Assembly (NCBI RefSeq): GCF_012489685.1
Contig: NC_080042.1
Span: 17,436,150 to 17,500,149 of the forward strand
Source of the DNA: Lotus japonicus
Lineage: Eukaryota > Streptophyta > Magnoliopsida > Fabales > Fabaceae
Direction: 5' to 3'
Length of the DNA stretch: 64,000 nt
A model generated the notes under the pieces. That model was not told where the DNA came from. It made no database searches and was given only the letters and a program-made list of their open reading frames with translations. This document shows, one piece after another, positions 9,868 to 21,639 of this stretch. Within the stretch, counting starts at the first letter, position 1. The number at the start of each line of letters is the position of its first letter. The translations under genes were made by a program, and so were the position numbers.

Positions 9868-11339
9868 CTAATCATCAGAACTGGAGTCGTCTTCCGTGTC
9901 TTCTATATGTTCTTCAGATTCTCCCTCTTCTTCAGTGCTGGCATCCTGAGGAGCAGCAGCACCACCACTTGGCTCACCCTCTTGACCTTCTTCCTCTTGA
10001 AGCTTGAGAAGTAAAGCATCAACCTTTAGCTTCCTTGCAGTGCTGATCCTAATAGTCTCCTGTAGAGCCTTAGAAACATCCATTAATTCAGCAATAATAA
10101 CCTTAGTGCTAGATTCACTCACAAAAGCAGGGGCAGAAGTCTTGCTAAATGGCACAGCAATGTCTATGACATGTGGCTCCATAAACAGTCGTTGATCCAG
10201 GGTAATAGGAACACCCTTTGGCAAAGGAACCTCATCAGCCCTGATGCTCTGACGATGCAGCTTCACAGCACAAGTGTTAGCATGCTTCAAGGTCTGTTCA
10301 AACACAAAGGACCCAAAATCAAAAGCAGTAGAAGTGCCAATCTTGTAGATCCATCTGACAAGAGCAGTAGAAACTCCAGAAGTATGTTGGGTAGGAACCC
10401 AGTTCACAGCTCCAATCCTGTTAAGGATGGCATACTTCACACCCAGTGCTCCTGTAGACAGCAACTTCTTGATGGGCCACTTCTTGACTTGGCCAGCAGT
10501 AATCTCCTTGGCAATCACATCCAAGGACAACTCCTCATCAACAAACTCAACAGCACTTCTTCCAAGTGCTTCGTTGATCACAGCAGGGGGGAATTCAACA
10601 CATTTTTCCCTGACAAACACCTTTCTAAACTCAATACTTTAAGGAAGTCCCACTTCCACAGACAAATTCACCAGAAATTCTCTCACCAGTTTTTCATAAC
10701 ACCTTCCCACCTTGAGAATGGTCTTCATCAGTCCAGCGTTTTCAATAAGTGCAACCACTTCCTTGCACTCAAGTACATCAGAGCCAACTTCCCTTTCCTT
10801 GGCAAATCTGCGTTGGCACACATACTTCCACTTCTGAACATTACCTTCAGCATGAAAAGACACATTGTCAATAGGAACAGCAGAGACATTCTGAGGAATG
10901 CGTTTTCCTGCATACTTCTTCTTCTCAGAGGCAAGATGTCCTCGACATCCCCCTCAACATCTGACAAAGATTCCTCAGCAGCAAGTGGAACCTTCTTCTT
11001 CTTGACACTCTTGGATTTAACTTCCTGTTGCTTACCTTTGCCCTTCACGTCTTTTTTCTTAGACTTGGAAGTTGTTGGAGTGGACTTGGTCTTCTTCTTT
11101 AGAGCAAGAGATTCTTCAACATCAGGAACCCTTCTTTTTCTGTTGATCCTTGCAGCAACACTATCAGGCAGAGAAGCAGTTAACAGAACATTATCAGAGT
11201 CATCATCAGAGATGTTCTGAATAGAGGCAGGAGTCTGGCTTGATTCCTTGGACTGAGAATCATCAATGGTCACATGCACTGGTTCATCCTCTTTCGAAGG
11301 AGAAGAAGAGCCATCAGAATAAGTGGGTACACCTGAATC
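9868..11339 (-). pseudogene. Sirevirus env-like ORF, truncated and broken (unit 1)
   Basis: Homologous to the open 629-codon frame of unit 3. The central conserved region (EKLVREFLVNLSVEVGLP, AVINEALGRS) and the acidic C-terminus ending SSSDD are present. Private defects are an 18-codon in-frame deletion near 10253, a nonsense TAA just before 10639 and a one-base loss near 10917. The 5' end is cut at 11339, where the sequence changes abruptly to AT-rich DNA, exactly as in unit 2. Confidence 0.8.
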
Positions 11340-12000
11340 ATATTTATTAGTTAATTTGTTAAAATTTATAAATTTTAAATTTAAATTTACTCCGTTGAAA
11401 TTTCATTAGTTACTCATTACTGATATCATATTCTATCATTATCAAGTCTACCTCAAATGCATGATAGGATATAAGTCTATCATGTTCTTATCTTATCCAA
11501 CCCTTATCCATCTCTATATTTATAATTAAATAAAGACTAATTTAAGAAAATAATATTAATATTATTATTAAAATTTATTAATTTAATTATTTATCACTTT
11601 CTACTAGTAAATTAAAATAAATTAATTACTTATGTATTTTAAATTTAAATAGACTTCGTAATAAATAAATTGAATTTAATTAATTTTAAAATAGATATTG
11701 ACTCATTCATAAAATAAATAAATAAATAATAATAGACTAATTACTTTTTAAAATTATTAATTTTTTTAAAATTAAATTCTATCATTTCATTGTTGATATC
11801 ATATCCTTTCATTATCTTGCCCACTTCCAACACATGATACATAAAATCTTATCACGTTCTTATCATTTTCTGCCATAATCCATCTCTCTACCCTATCTTG
11901 CGCTTATCATATCTGATCCCAAACATGTGTTTAAAGGGCCAAGGCATATACTTAAGCACAATGACACCAAGAAAATATGCGCTCGGAAGCACGACTTAAA
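11340..12000. repeat. AT-rich repeat after Sirevirus truncation (unit 1)
   Basis: Very AT-rich, no coding potential. The 11760-11935 part has the same CTTATCATATC-type motifs and an AAAGGGCC edge as positions 460-625, so both are probably members of one MITE-like or other AT-rich repeat family. Confidence 0.5.
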
Positions 12001-12870
12001 GGACTTTTAACTTTCTTGCAGAGACATTGAACGTACACATCTAGCCTATAAATACAGGTTTAATCGTTCATTTAGATAAATGCTAGATTGGGAAAGCCTT
12101 GGGGCCGGCAAAATGTTTCGCTGGAAGGCTTGAGTGGACCTTAAGAGCGCTAATATGGATCAAGCTAGGTGAAGGATGGACAAGAAACATTAATGTGAAA
12201 TAATGATAGACACTTAGGGACTAAGGAGGTACCTGCCTATGTGCGGGCATAGATCTTGTACGAACTCTTGGGCCAAGATATTAAAAGGCCCAAGAGTCGA
12301 CTAGGGTTAGTTTAGGGTTCCAATAACCCCCTATAAAAGAGAAATTGTTTACGTTGAGAAAAGGACTTTTGATTGATATACATTAGGTGGCTAGGTTATT
12401 ACAAGACCCTACCTCTGCTAGGGTTTTAGACTTGTTCCTTCCTCATTTTTCTCTATACATGAACAACAGGGGTCGTATGTGCGAGATCGAGAAATTCATT
12501 CCACGGTCGTGTGGTTTCTTAAGTGAGAATTGTGAGATGGAGACGTGTTATAGGCGCCATAGAGTTTCGCCGGAGCAAAGGTGTGTTTCTCCACCGCGTC
12601 GGTGTATAGGAGACTGGGGCCTGTTCGTTAACAGCAGGTCTTGGAGGAGCATGTTTAGCAGGAACATGTTTACAAAGATCTCGTACCTAATCCAATGCTT
12701 GCCCCAAATTAGGACGACCCAGGTCGAGCAGAACTAGATATGGGACCTCCACAGCACAAGGGAAAACCGCTGCCACCGGCGGTGACGCTAGAAGATTTTG
12801 CACGGCTTTGCACCAACATTGACGTGATCCGCGTCACACAAGCATCTACAGGCTCAGCTGGATTTCCTCT
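12001..12870 (+). mobile_element. Second Tat-like LTR/leader and gag 5' relic (unit 1)
   Basis: A CTATAAAAGA TATA box at 12331-12340 is followed by AAAGGACTTTTGATTGATATACA, which resembles the transcribed start of the Tat LTR near 1275-1310. At 12538 a short reading METCYRRHRVSPEQRCVSPP parallels the Arg-rich gag start at 2832. Beyond ~12740 the sequence is not recognised. Best read as a heavily decayed second Tat-family copy. Confidence 0.45.
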
Positions 12871-13339
12871 GTCCTGAACACGACCACTGTCAGATGGCTT
12901 GCATTAGACGAAAACTGTGGTGAAACTCAAGTCATTCTCCGTTCAAGAAATCAATATTTAATGCATGGCTGAATTTCAAATTACTTGTTGCTGTCAAAAT
13001 AAAATTTAAATTAGTTACTAGTGTTATAGACAAAAAAAAACTGTAAAAATACTTATATATGACAATTTTTTTCTTTTTAACACCTTAAATCCACTCACAC
13101 TCAGAAAAATAGAAAAAAAAGAAAAGAAAACGATATAAATAAGACATATGATTAATGATGTGTTAGAAAATGAAAAAAAAAATACAAGAACAAAGTAAGT
13201 GGAAATAGAACAAAAGTGTAGAAAAAAAAGTAGGTCCAGTTTTAAAAACATTTATATTCACACTCAATTACACTTTGAGTATACTTTTACTTACTTTTTA
13301 TTGAAAATTAATATGTTGATTTTATTATTCGTATTTAGA
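12871..13339. other. AT-rich stretch without recognisable feature (unit 1)
   Basis: Poly-A/T rich with no supported ORF; nearly identical in unit 2 at 36071-36539. Confidence 0.5.
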
Positions 13340-13760
13340 TATTAATTTCTCAATGGTGATGGTCGCATTCCTACTGAAGATGATTCAGTTGAGCCTGCTA
13401 AAGCTTATTCTGCTGTTGAATCATATCTATGTTCTCCTGCATCGACCGCTAATCATCGGGGGGTAACAAAGACCAGAGGAGGCAAAACGTTGTCAATCAA
13501 AACACCACCTATGCTCTCAACCTCCTCGCTCTTGTCACCTCCAGGAGCGCGACCTCCAATGGTTATTCTCCCTCCGCCAACGTTTCGATACACACATCCA
13601 CCTTTTCTGCCCAGTACTCTTCCGCTTCCCACTACTACTCTTTCACCTCTACCATTTCCAGGGCTACGTCCACCATTCCAGCTTGGACCTCATCGTCCAT
13701 CTCTCACGCCACCATTACGAGTCTTCATCAATTTGAACTAACAATAACTACAAGACCTGG
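13340..13760 (+). other. Ser/Thr/Pro-rich coding-like fragment, origin unknown (unit 1)
   Basis: GC content rises sharply compared with flanks. One frame reads NGDGRIPTEDDSVEPAKAY before a Pro-rich run to a stop at 13741; another frame is Ser/Thr-rich. It resembles a captured or decayed gene fragment rather than a full gene: no start with context and no domain recognised. Unit 2 has the same segment with substitutions that shorten the Pro-rich frame. Confidence 0.35.
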
Positions 13761-14418
13761 GAAAAGTTTATCATATACCCATAGACGACATCAATGCTCA
13801 CATCGAGTAAAATAATGAAGCAAACCAAGTCGGAACCCTAGCAGAAGTAGGAATGTCTAAAGACCTAGCCGTTTTTGTATAATAATTAAGTGAGCATGCC
13901 AATTACAAATGAACATTTTCCTCTTATAGAGGAAAAGTCTAAAACCCTAAATATGATTCCAAATGGGACTCTTCGGCCTCATAGAATAACGATCCAAGAT
14001 TCATTACATACTGTTTACCATAATTGGCCGACCATAATAGTGTAAAATCCCTAAAACAAGGAACCAACTCGCCATCTGCATGAGTGGCTTGCCATGAGCG
14101 AAGGCTTTAGAGTGGACGCTTCCTTTGCCCTAACACAACTCCCTAGTTATATCTTGATCACCGAAGGCTGACCCATAGGTTAAATTTCTGGGATCCTTGC
14201 TCGCCTCAACCATAAACCATTTTGAGAGCGATCGCCTTCTAAGGTGAGCCTAGGAAGTCCCTAATAAGTCCAAATTAAATTAATCTTTCAAACACTACAT
14301 ATACATATGTAGAAATATCAAGATATCTAATCCCAAAATGCAGGTCATGTTATTGATGAATTATTGCCAGAATAAACAGAAAATGAATTCAAGCTTAAGC
14401 ATTGGGGTATTTTTTTTT
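13761..14418. other. Unassigned intergenic sequence (unit 1)
   Basis: No ORF or RNA gene recognised. The position equivalent to the insertion site of the unit 2 3.67 kb LTR lies at about 13787-13791 and is uninterrupted here, which confirms the empty site. Confidence 0.5.
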
Positions 14419-14820
14419 TGTTATGAACCGTCGCGCAGGATCTGGTCATTGGTCAGGACGTAGAAGAATTCTTCTTGCGACCCAATTTGTAGAAAAGAAG
14501 CCTGCTCGTCCTTGACAGAGCTTCTTCTAATTTACGATTCCTTTAGGAAATACTTGCTTGATTTTATTCAATACTGAAATACCTATTTATAATAAGGGTT
14601 GAGTACAAGAAAATAGGAAACTAGGAAACTCGAAAACTAAGAAACAAATCCTAAGGTCTTATAAAATAAGATAGAATCAAATCCTAACTTATAAAGATAT
14701 AACAATAAAATAGAATTATCCTAAATATCCTAAATAAACCTAACAATTAAAATATGCTTATTGATAAAAATAAAACAAATCATATCAGCATCAATTCAAA
14801 TATGCATCTATATCATCACA
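14419..14820 (-). mobile_element. Short 3' LTR of chromovirus-like gypsy relic (unit 1)
   Basis: On the minus strand it begins TGTGATGATATAG and ends GGTTCATAACA (402 bp, TG...CA). It is immediately preceded by CTTGAGGACAAGGTC, reading LEDKV, which resembles the extreme C-terminus of gypsy integrases that directly abut the 3' LTR. No matching 5' LTR was found to the right of 15960, so the element is incomplete. Confidence 0.6.
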
Positions 14821-14851
14821 CCCCTCCTCAACATTGACCTTGTCCTCAAGG

Positions 14852-15880
14852 TCAAATTGTAAGATCGTTCTTCGGGTCGTTGTCATCATCGGGAACCTCA
14901 ATCAAAAATAGCCTTTTACACTCGTGCCTAGTTGAATATGATTCATCACAGTTGTAACACATCCCTTTTTCCCTCCTTTCCGCCATTTCAGCTCGTGTTA
15001 ACCTTTTAAAAAAAGGTGTTGAAGATCCCCCTCTGTTGTTTCCACTTGCTGGCTTGGAGATTTGTCCACTTCCTTGTCAATCTGGTTTTTGTCAATCAGG
15101 CAATCAAATGGCCATTCCTCACAGTCAATGGTGGAAGAGTTCTGTGTGATACCTTTTGTTTACATTCTAATGCTCGAGCCAGGTTCATGGCAGCACCGAG
15201 ATTTTTGGGTTGTTGCATCTCGATATCAATTATGAGTTCTTCTGTTAACCCAGTAGTGAACATGTCCACTTTATGAGGGTATTTCAGGTCAGAATTCCTA
15301 GCCAGCAACGATTGGAATAGACTAGACATTGGGATTCCTCAACAAATCCTGTTTGTTTTAGGTTCGAGAGTTCCCCTAAGGAATTGTTACTCAAGGGTGG
15401 CCCGAACCTTACATGACAACCTTCCTTAAAACGGTTCCAGTCCAATTCTTCTCCTTCCTGGTCAATATGATCAAACCATAATTGAGCCTCGCCCAAGAGA
15501 TGGAAAGCCGCTAGTCCCACGTAGTCTTCTTCAGCAGTTCTCTGGCTATGGAAGAATCGCTCACAGCGTTCCAGCCAACCCAAAGGATCGACGCTGCCGT
15601 CATAAACTAGAAACTCCATCTTAGAATATCACGGCGCCATGGATTTTCCTGCGCCGTCACGTACACCGGTGCTGCTGTCACGTACGTCGGTGCTGCTGCC
15701 GTCACGTACGCCAGTGCTGCTGCCGTCTGCGCTGGATCCCAGGGATTTCTTCTCAAAGTCCCGAACGACGACGAAGAGTTCCGCCATATGTTCTTCTAGA
15801 GCTTGCTGCCTGGCAGCCATTTGTTCCATGAAAGCGTTCAGCTTTACTGTCAAATCCACGTCCCCCATGACAACCGACAT
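14852..15880 (-). pseudogene. Chromovirus-like gypsy gag relic (unit 1)
   Basis: Minus-strand gag. The N-terminus MSVVMGDVDLTVKLNAF leads into a putative coiled region and a repeated SSTGVRDG motif. After an in-frame TGA come the gag core blocks (YDGSVDPLGWLERCERFF, AFHLLGEAQLWFDHID, EELDWNRFKEG) and, after a frameshift, a zinc-knuckle-like CYNCDESYSTRHEC segment near 14930-14970. The knuckle is followed within ~100 bp by the LEDKV integrase terminus and the LTR. Nearly all of pol is therefore deleted, leaving gag plus LTR. Confidence 0.7.
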
Positions 15881-15999
15881 TGGGGTCTTTGTTAATCCAA
15901 TCAGTATATGATAAATATTTCCAACCAAAAAGTTATATAAGTTGGTACTTGCTATAACAGGAAAAATCATGGTTCATTGGTGGACTAGTTTTAACATGG

Positions 16000-16470
16000 T
16001 CCACCGTTAATATTTACAATTAATCTTGCTTAATTTCTAGAAACAGATGAAGAGGCGTAAGTTGTCAATTGATATTTTTTAAAACAAATAAAAAATAAAT
16101 ATTGTTGCATAAGTAGAGACACCTTGTGAACAGTTGTCCCGAAAGAAAAATTTACTCAAAATATGCTCTGGATTTTTTTTTCATAAACTTATCTTACTAA
16201 TAAAATATTTATCTTTACAAAAAATCTGAGTCATATTGCAAACAGCTGTCTGTAATGCAGCATTGATTCAAAATTAATTTTATACTATATGAGCCATGCG
16301 AATGAGGATTGCAAAAAATTTCAATCCAGATACATGTCAATACAACATTAATCTATGCATAAAAAATTGCCTATAAAAAGAGAAATTTTTACGTGATTTC
16401 GAAATGTGTCTGCAACTTATCCTCTACACTCTTATCCCTCCATTTCTCTTTATTTCGTTCTTCAATAGCC
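16000..16470 (+). promoter_or_regulatory. Promoter and 5' UTR of MADS gene (unit 1)
   Basis: A TATAAAA box at 16372-16378 lies about 95 bp before the ATG at 16471. Transcription would start near 16400-16410, so the upstream in-frame GTG at 16393 cannot be the initiation codon. The 5' leader is CT-rich. Upstream to 16000 is AT-rich and nearly identical in unit 2; no other motif was assigned. Confidence 0.6.
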
Positions 16471-17265
16471 ATGTCCACCTCAGGAAAGAAAAGTTGGGGG
16501 CGTAAAAAGATTGACATCAAGAAAGTGACGAATCAGAAACATTTGCAGGTTACTTTCTCGAAGCGCCGCACTGGGATCTTCAAGAAAGCAAGCGAGCTCT
16601 CCACGCTTTCTGATGCAGAGATGGCTCTCATCGTCATCTCGCCGGGCCAGAAGGTGTTTTCATTCGGCCATCCGAATGTTGAGACTGTCATTGAGAAGTA
16701 CCTCTTGGAGGTCCCGACTCAACCGGCTGACAACATGCAATACGTCAATGCTCAGAGTAGCGCTGACGTGCTTGGGCTCAATGCAAAAATATTTCTATTT
16801 AACAACCAAATTGATGCTGAGAAGAAGCACATCAAGGAGCTAGATCGTCAGATCAAGGCAGTTCAAGCTCAATTTTGGGGGGCCTCTCTGATTAAAGAGA
16901 TGGACAAGTCTCAACTTGAGCAGTTCAAGGGGGCCTTGGATGAGGTCAAGAAGCGAGTCACTCGCTATTGTGACATGCTCCCTATGCAAGGTGATGTTGA
17001 TGCTAGTGATGCCCCTACCAACCCACCAATGTATCAACATTTTTCTGCTGGACCCTCGAACGCCATGATCCCTCTCCACCACCCACCACCAACACCTCCT
17101 CAGGTGTTTTCACCACTGAATTTTCAAGGCCCAATGATGCAGACTCAAACCTTTTTTGGTGGCCTTAACAACTGTAACACCCCGATTTCCGGGTGTCACT
17201 TTAGTAACCAAAAATCAAATAAAGCGGAAAAGCAGGTATTTTTTTTTCGTTTTCTTTTTAAATAA
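16471..17265 (+). CDS. Type I (M-type, AGL62-like) MADS-box transcription factor, C-terminus altered by LTR insertion
   Basis: Intronless gene. Residues ~10-70 form a MADS domain (SRF-like DNA-binding and dimerisation fold): GRKKIDIKKVTNQKHLQVTF, then SKRRTGIFKKASELSTLSD and ALIVISPGQKVFSFGHP. A moderate Gln/Lys/Glu-rich helix region (FNNQIDAEKKHIKELDRQI) and a Pro-rich tail (HHPPPTPPQVF) follow. There is no K-box, as expected for type I factors, which in plants act mostly in female gametophyte and endosperm development. The 4.42 kb solo LTR at 17173 splits the last codons: translation enters the LTR and stops at 17265, replacing ~11 native residues with ~30 LTR-coded ones. The DNA-binding part is intact, so function may persist. 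About eight residues differ from the unit 2 copy. Confidence 0.85.
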   Translation: MSTSGKKSWGRKKIDIKKVTNQKHLQVTFSKRRTGIFKKASELSTLSDAEMALIVISPGQKVFSFGHPNVETVIEKYLLEVPTQPADNMQYVNAQSSADVLGLNAKIFLFNNQIDAEKKHIKELDRQIKAVQAQFWGASLIKEMDKSQLEQFKGALDEVKKRVTRYCDMLPMQGDVDASDAPTNPPMYQHFSAGPSNAMIPLHHPPPTPPQVFSPLNFQGPMMQTQTFFGGLNNCNTPISGCHFSNQKSNKAEKQVFFFRFLFK

Positions 17266-17896
17266 AAAGACTTGTCGAAATAAAGGCTCAACCCAATCGC
17301 GATTAACAACGACTAACATACGATATAAGTACAGCCCTCGCTGCAACTAAAAACATCGTCACGAGTGCCCTCAAGTGACGGAAAGTAACATCAAGTAACT
17401 GAAAGTGGTGCCCGAAGGCAACAAGTGCGACCCATAGCCAGAGTCATAAGTTTTATAAATACAGTCCTCCAAGAAAGTAAGTCAGCCCAAAACGGCCTCC
17501 AAAGGACCTCCTACGTCCGACAAACTCCCTGTGATCCTCATGGAAGAGAACCACACAAAAAGCTAATAGTCGGGGACCTACCCTGCCCCAAAATAAGAAA
17601 TGAAAATCAGAGCTATGACACTAACACCCAACCTTAGTAGGCTCTAAACACTCATACCCTATACTTCCATCATCGGCCCTCATCTGGTCCTGCATTCAGT
17701 TCGGGTCCTCGTCGAAACTTCAGTAATGGTAATTACGCTCCTGGTCCTCCCCGAGTGACGAATCATCACGAACCAGCTGTCGAACGTCTGGCAGCAGGCC
17801 GACCGCCCAAACACAGACATACAAACAAAGCCAAGGCGCTAGGGTCAACTTACAGTATACAATAAATATACAACCAACATTTGAAGAATAAGGGGG

Positions 17897-17937
17897 TATA
17901 TATATATATATATATATATATGTTGTATATATATATA
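17897..17937. repeat. (AT)n microsatellite in large solo LTR
   Basis: Alternating TA dinucleotides interrupted once by TGTTG. Absent at the equivalent place of the unit 2 LTR as far as can be judged by eye. Confidence 0.85.
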
Positions 17938-18159
17938 CGTATAACTTATGTATTGCCTACCCTAAGGTATATACATAGCATATTTATCAACATCAAATCA
18001 TCAAGATATATAACGATGTCTATCGACATCAAATCACAAATGACATTTGGATCTTCAACACATCAACAAATACAGTTAGGTGCATGGCGCGCCAATGCAA
18101 TGTCATGCTCAAAAGATGATCCGGATAAAATGTCACCATCTCGATGGATGGGACGAGCC

Positions 18160-18270
18160 AAGCATCTCGCTCCGCTAAAGCATCTCGCTTTTATGAAGCA
18201 TCTCGCTCCTGTGAAGCAGCACGCTCCTGTGAAGCATCTCGCTCCAATGAAGCATCTCGCTCCGATGAAG
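18160..18270. repeat. 18-bp minisatellite in large solo LTR (unit 1)
   Basis: About six tandem copies of GAAGCATCTCGCTCC-type 18-mers. Open in all three frames, giving false repetitive ORFs on both strands. Confidence 0.85.
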
Positions 18271-21200
18271 TCCGATCTGAGATCGTCCTTCGGAAAGCAG
18301 CACACTTTCCAAGAAATGTATGCATGAATGCAATATGGTTAGTCAAACAACGAATCTTCCTCACCAAGGTACGCGTGTCTAGCTAGAGAACATTGTCTCT
18401 ACAATACCCTAAGGTAAACAAAGAAGTGCTAGTCACACTTGGTAACTTTCCTAGCCACTTTGGCTCACCGTCTCGATGGCCAATCAAACTGCTCCACGAG
18501 CAAAATAATGCATCTCGCACTCAGTGACCTTTCAAGTTACCCTGGCTCACCATCTCGATGGCCAAACGACTGATCAACGATTAAAGAGAATGCTGCTCGC
18601 ATTCTGTGACTTCTCGTCACAACAACTCATCCTCTTGAAGACTGAACCAAATGCTCAAGGAGCAAGGAGTGTCATCCGCACTCAGTGACTGTCCCAGTCA
18701 CAACGCTAGGATCGCCGACACTTCCCGTTTTCAAACTTATTTCAGATCCTAAGTCTTTTCCAAGAAATTGTTATTACTATTTGAATATGTTCTACCTTTG
18801 GTTAATGCATTATGAATTTCATTTATGAAGTCAAGTTTCGTTTCTCTTTTGTTCCAAAACTCTATAAGTAAAAAGATCCCAATAAACCCAAGTAATTCCC
18901 CAGGAAGGTCTCGATCCTAAAATGACTATGGCTTAGACCTCCGGTCAAAGCCTGCCTAACATTTCCCAAACCTCATCATTAGCATGGCATAACATCACGT
19001 TTTCCCACACTCCGAAATCATATAATCATGTACTATCTCAAGTCAGTACAATTCAATAGAGCATATGCAGGACATCGTAAACTCAACATAAATTTTGGCA
19101 TATAGCTCAGTTCAATAACAATATCAATATAACAATAATTCAGTGCGGAAATCATAAGACGGAAACCAGTAAACGGCCGAAGCCTCTCAGAAAACGGAGA
19201 CACACGTCTCATATAAGTTTACTCGGTCGAAGCCTCCAGAAAACATTTTCCAGTTCAAAGCGATAAACAACATTCAATGCAATCTTCAATATCAAGCAGT
19301 ATTCAAGTCGAAGATAACGACGCCTACATTACAAATAGCTATTAAGTAAGTTGCCCTAACCTCGAGTTGTTCCAGTCTCGCGGTGCAGGTCTCCCTCACA
19401 AGCTTGTTCAGTCAACCCCAAAGTTTCCACAATTGAACCTTTGAGCAAACAAAGCAATAATGAATCAAAACAAGTCGATACAGTCGAAACAATCCTAACT
19501 AATGTTCGACAAAGCTCAAGAAGCTTCAGAGTACAACATTTAGGCACGAATGGAAGGCTTTCCCCGAATGGATGAGTTTTGACTCGATTCAAGTTTTGTA
19601 CAAAAACACTTTATTCGCTAAAACGTCCATAACTCGAGCTACAGAACTCAGAATGACACGAAACCGACACCAAAATTTCGACAATTGAAAGGGCTACACT
19701 ATAACTCAGGTCATACATACCAAAAAATTATTTTTGGACACGGTACAATAGCAAATAAGTTTCGGCCACTAACAAAATAGGGTTTCCCGAACTTTTTCTT
19801 CGATCTAATTTAATTCCTAGGTATTCTTAGGCGATATCTAAGTCAGGGAAACTCTCAGAAAAATTATCGGGTCGAAAACTAACACAGGGGTATTTTGGTC
19901 AGTGTTTTTAGCCTGAAAACTCAAAGTCGGAATTTTGAGAAATAAATTTGATGAGTGTGTTCCTAACGACATTTATAACAACTAATCCCACTGACACTAA
20001 GCTCAGTCGAGAGTTTTTAATCCAAAGAACGAAGCTTTGGTCAGAAAATGGGTATTTTCACAGAGTTGAAGCTCCGCGACGATTCGGCGAGATTCAGCAG
20101 AAAACAACCGGATATTCATGCTCTTGGGCATGTAGGCAATAAGTTTAGACACTGAAATCAAGTTATTTGGACAGTTTTACAAAAAGCTCAAAACTTTGAG
20201 CACAGAAAGACATAGAGAAAAGCGACAGAATTTACGATCAGAAGTAAGGAATAGCATTTATACCTCGAGGTCTACGCGTAGCAACTGGCCGCACGACGAT
20301 CGGTCAAGAAACGAGAAAACGGTGCGGTAACTCCTTCTCCTTCAAGCTCCACGGCCAAGTACAGAAATTTCAAGGAAAATGAATGAAAAAAGTGTTGGTG
20401 ATGGTTAGATGATGAAGCATGGTGTGCGTGGATGGTGGTTATGTTTGGAAGAAGGAGTTGATACTGGTCTGGAGAAGAATTGGAACAAGAGAGGGATAGA
20501 AATGATGGATAAAAGAAAACTGAAGTAAGAGAGCTAGTGAGAGAACCCGTGGGTCTGTAATAAAAAGAGAGAGTTTGAGACTAGCTTGAATAATATATAT
20601 ACATTTTTATATATTATATGAAAGTTGCCTTTGGAACACATACTGTATGTGTTGTTCGTGGCTTCTTCCAAGCGGACGTGCCAATATGTTGGTGGTGGGA
20701 CAATGGTTAAAGGATAAATAATGGGTGTGAGTTAATTTGAGTAGTGTAAGATTTACCTCATAGAATTAAGAGAAAAATATAAAGATGATATATTATCATA
20801 CCAAAAATTATGACAAGCTCTATTAAACCATAAAATACAAATTTGAATCACTTTGAGCAAATTAAAATGATCCATGAACAAAGAAATGAGTAAAAACTGA
20901 GTTAAAGAATACTTGTAAGACGATTAGAACAAATATGAAGTTTTCATATTATGCATCAGAGTTAAGTATCTCTCAATAAAATGTCGATACTTGTTCCAGG
21001 TTCATTTACGTGAGAAAATGGCTTGAAGGTAGTATGGATCGGAATATGCCGCAAAACTACTTTTTGCGTTTGACGTCGGATGAAGAAACTTCCTTCTGAA
21101 GAAAGGTTGGAAACGTCGAAAGAAATCTGGCAACGCGGATGGAAACTTCGTTTGAAGCTTTGAATAGAAAAAGTCTCCATCGACAGTTTATTTTAAGGTT

Positions 21201-21595
21201 CTTGAGCTATCAGAGATTCAGTTTCGGCAAACTTCCGAGAATTAGATTCGGACGTCCGTACATTCCAGGGTTTCGTATTGAAACGCTTGTCATGGAAAGG
21301 ATTAAGATAAATTCTAACATTTCTCTAAAGATTGTTTTTGGAATTAGTTTCTATAGTGCTCTTAAGGGTAAATTAATCGTTTCCTAACGCTCTTGCCCTA
21401 GGCGTAAGCGAATAAGACTCGCGCTATAACTTATATCGACTTTAATACTATTCTTAGTCTTTTCCTGAACTTTCTCCTTCATAAATTTATTCCATCAGTA
21501 AACACTTGTTCAGGTTTCCTTCACGATACATCGAAACTTAATCGTGGTTAGGAATTTAATTAATTAATTCTATAACTGAAATTTTGGGTCTCACA

Positions 21596-21639
21596 ACAAC
21601 AAGGGAGAACATGGAGGACCACCCCCTGGTTTCTACTAA
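21596..21639 (+). pseudogene. Detached 3' end of the MADS coding sequence (unit 1)
   Basis: Right flank of the solo LTR. It encodes the native C-terminal residues (ending PPPGFY, stop TAA at 21637-21639) seen intact in unit 2. It is separated from its gene by 4.4 kb and is unlikely to be translated. Confidence 0.85.

Larger units (their letters stand above)
17173..21595 (-). mobile_element. Large solo LTR (4.42 kb) inside the MADS gene, unit 1
   Basis: Starts TGTAACACCCC and ends GGTCTCACA. It is flanked by the direct repeat ACAAC (17168-17172, 21596-21600), and joining across it restores collinearity with the unit 2 gene. The sequence is homologous to the 36977-40648 element in reverse orientation (terminal TGTGAGACCC on the minus strand), so its sense strand is minus. 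No internal gag-pol or second LTR is present: a solo LTR. Long kilobase LTRs of this type are typical of some plant Ty3/gypsy lineages (Tekay/Del or Ogre-like); the exact lineage is not determinable. No protein-coding content is believed; short ORFs inside come from repeats. Confidence 0.85.

Noticed and set aside
12387..12737. 116-codon ORF as a host gene
   Set aside because: Begins at a non-ATG codon inside a Tat-like leader, and its centre resembles the Tat gag start in another context; more likely a retroelement relic.
16393..16470. N-terminal extension of the MADS protein
   Set aside because: Begins at GTG and lies at or before the transcription start predicted from the TATA box at 16372-16378.
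18063..18386. Repetitive Cys/Arg/Phe- or Ala/Ser-rich ORFs in both strands
   Set aside because: They are translations of the 18-bp minisatellite, which is open in all frames; no start context, no second copy in unit 2.
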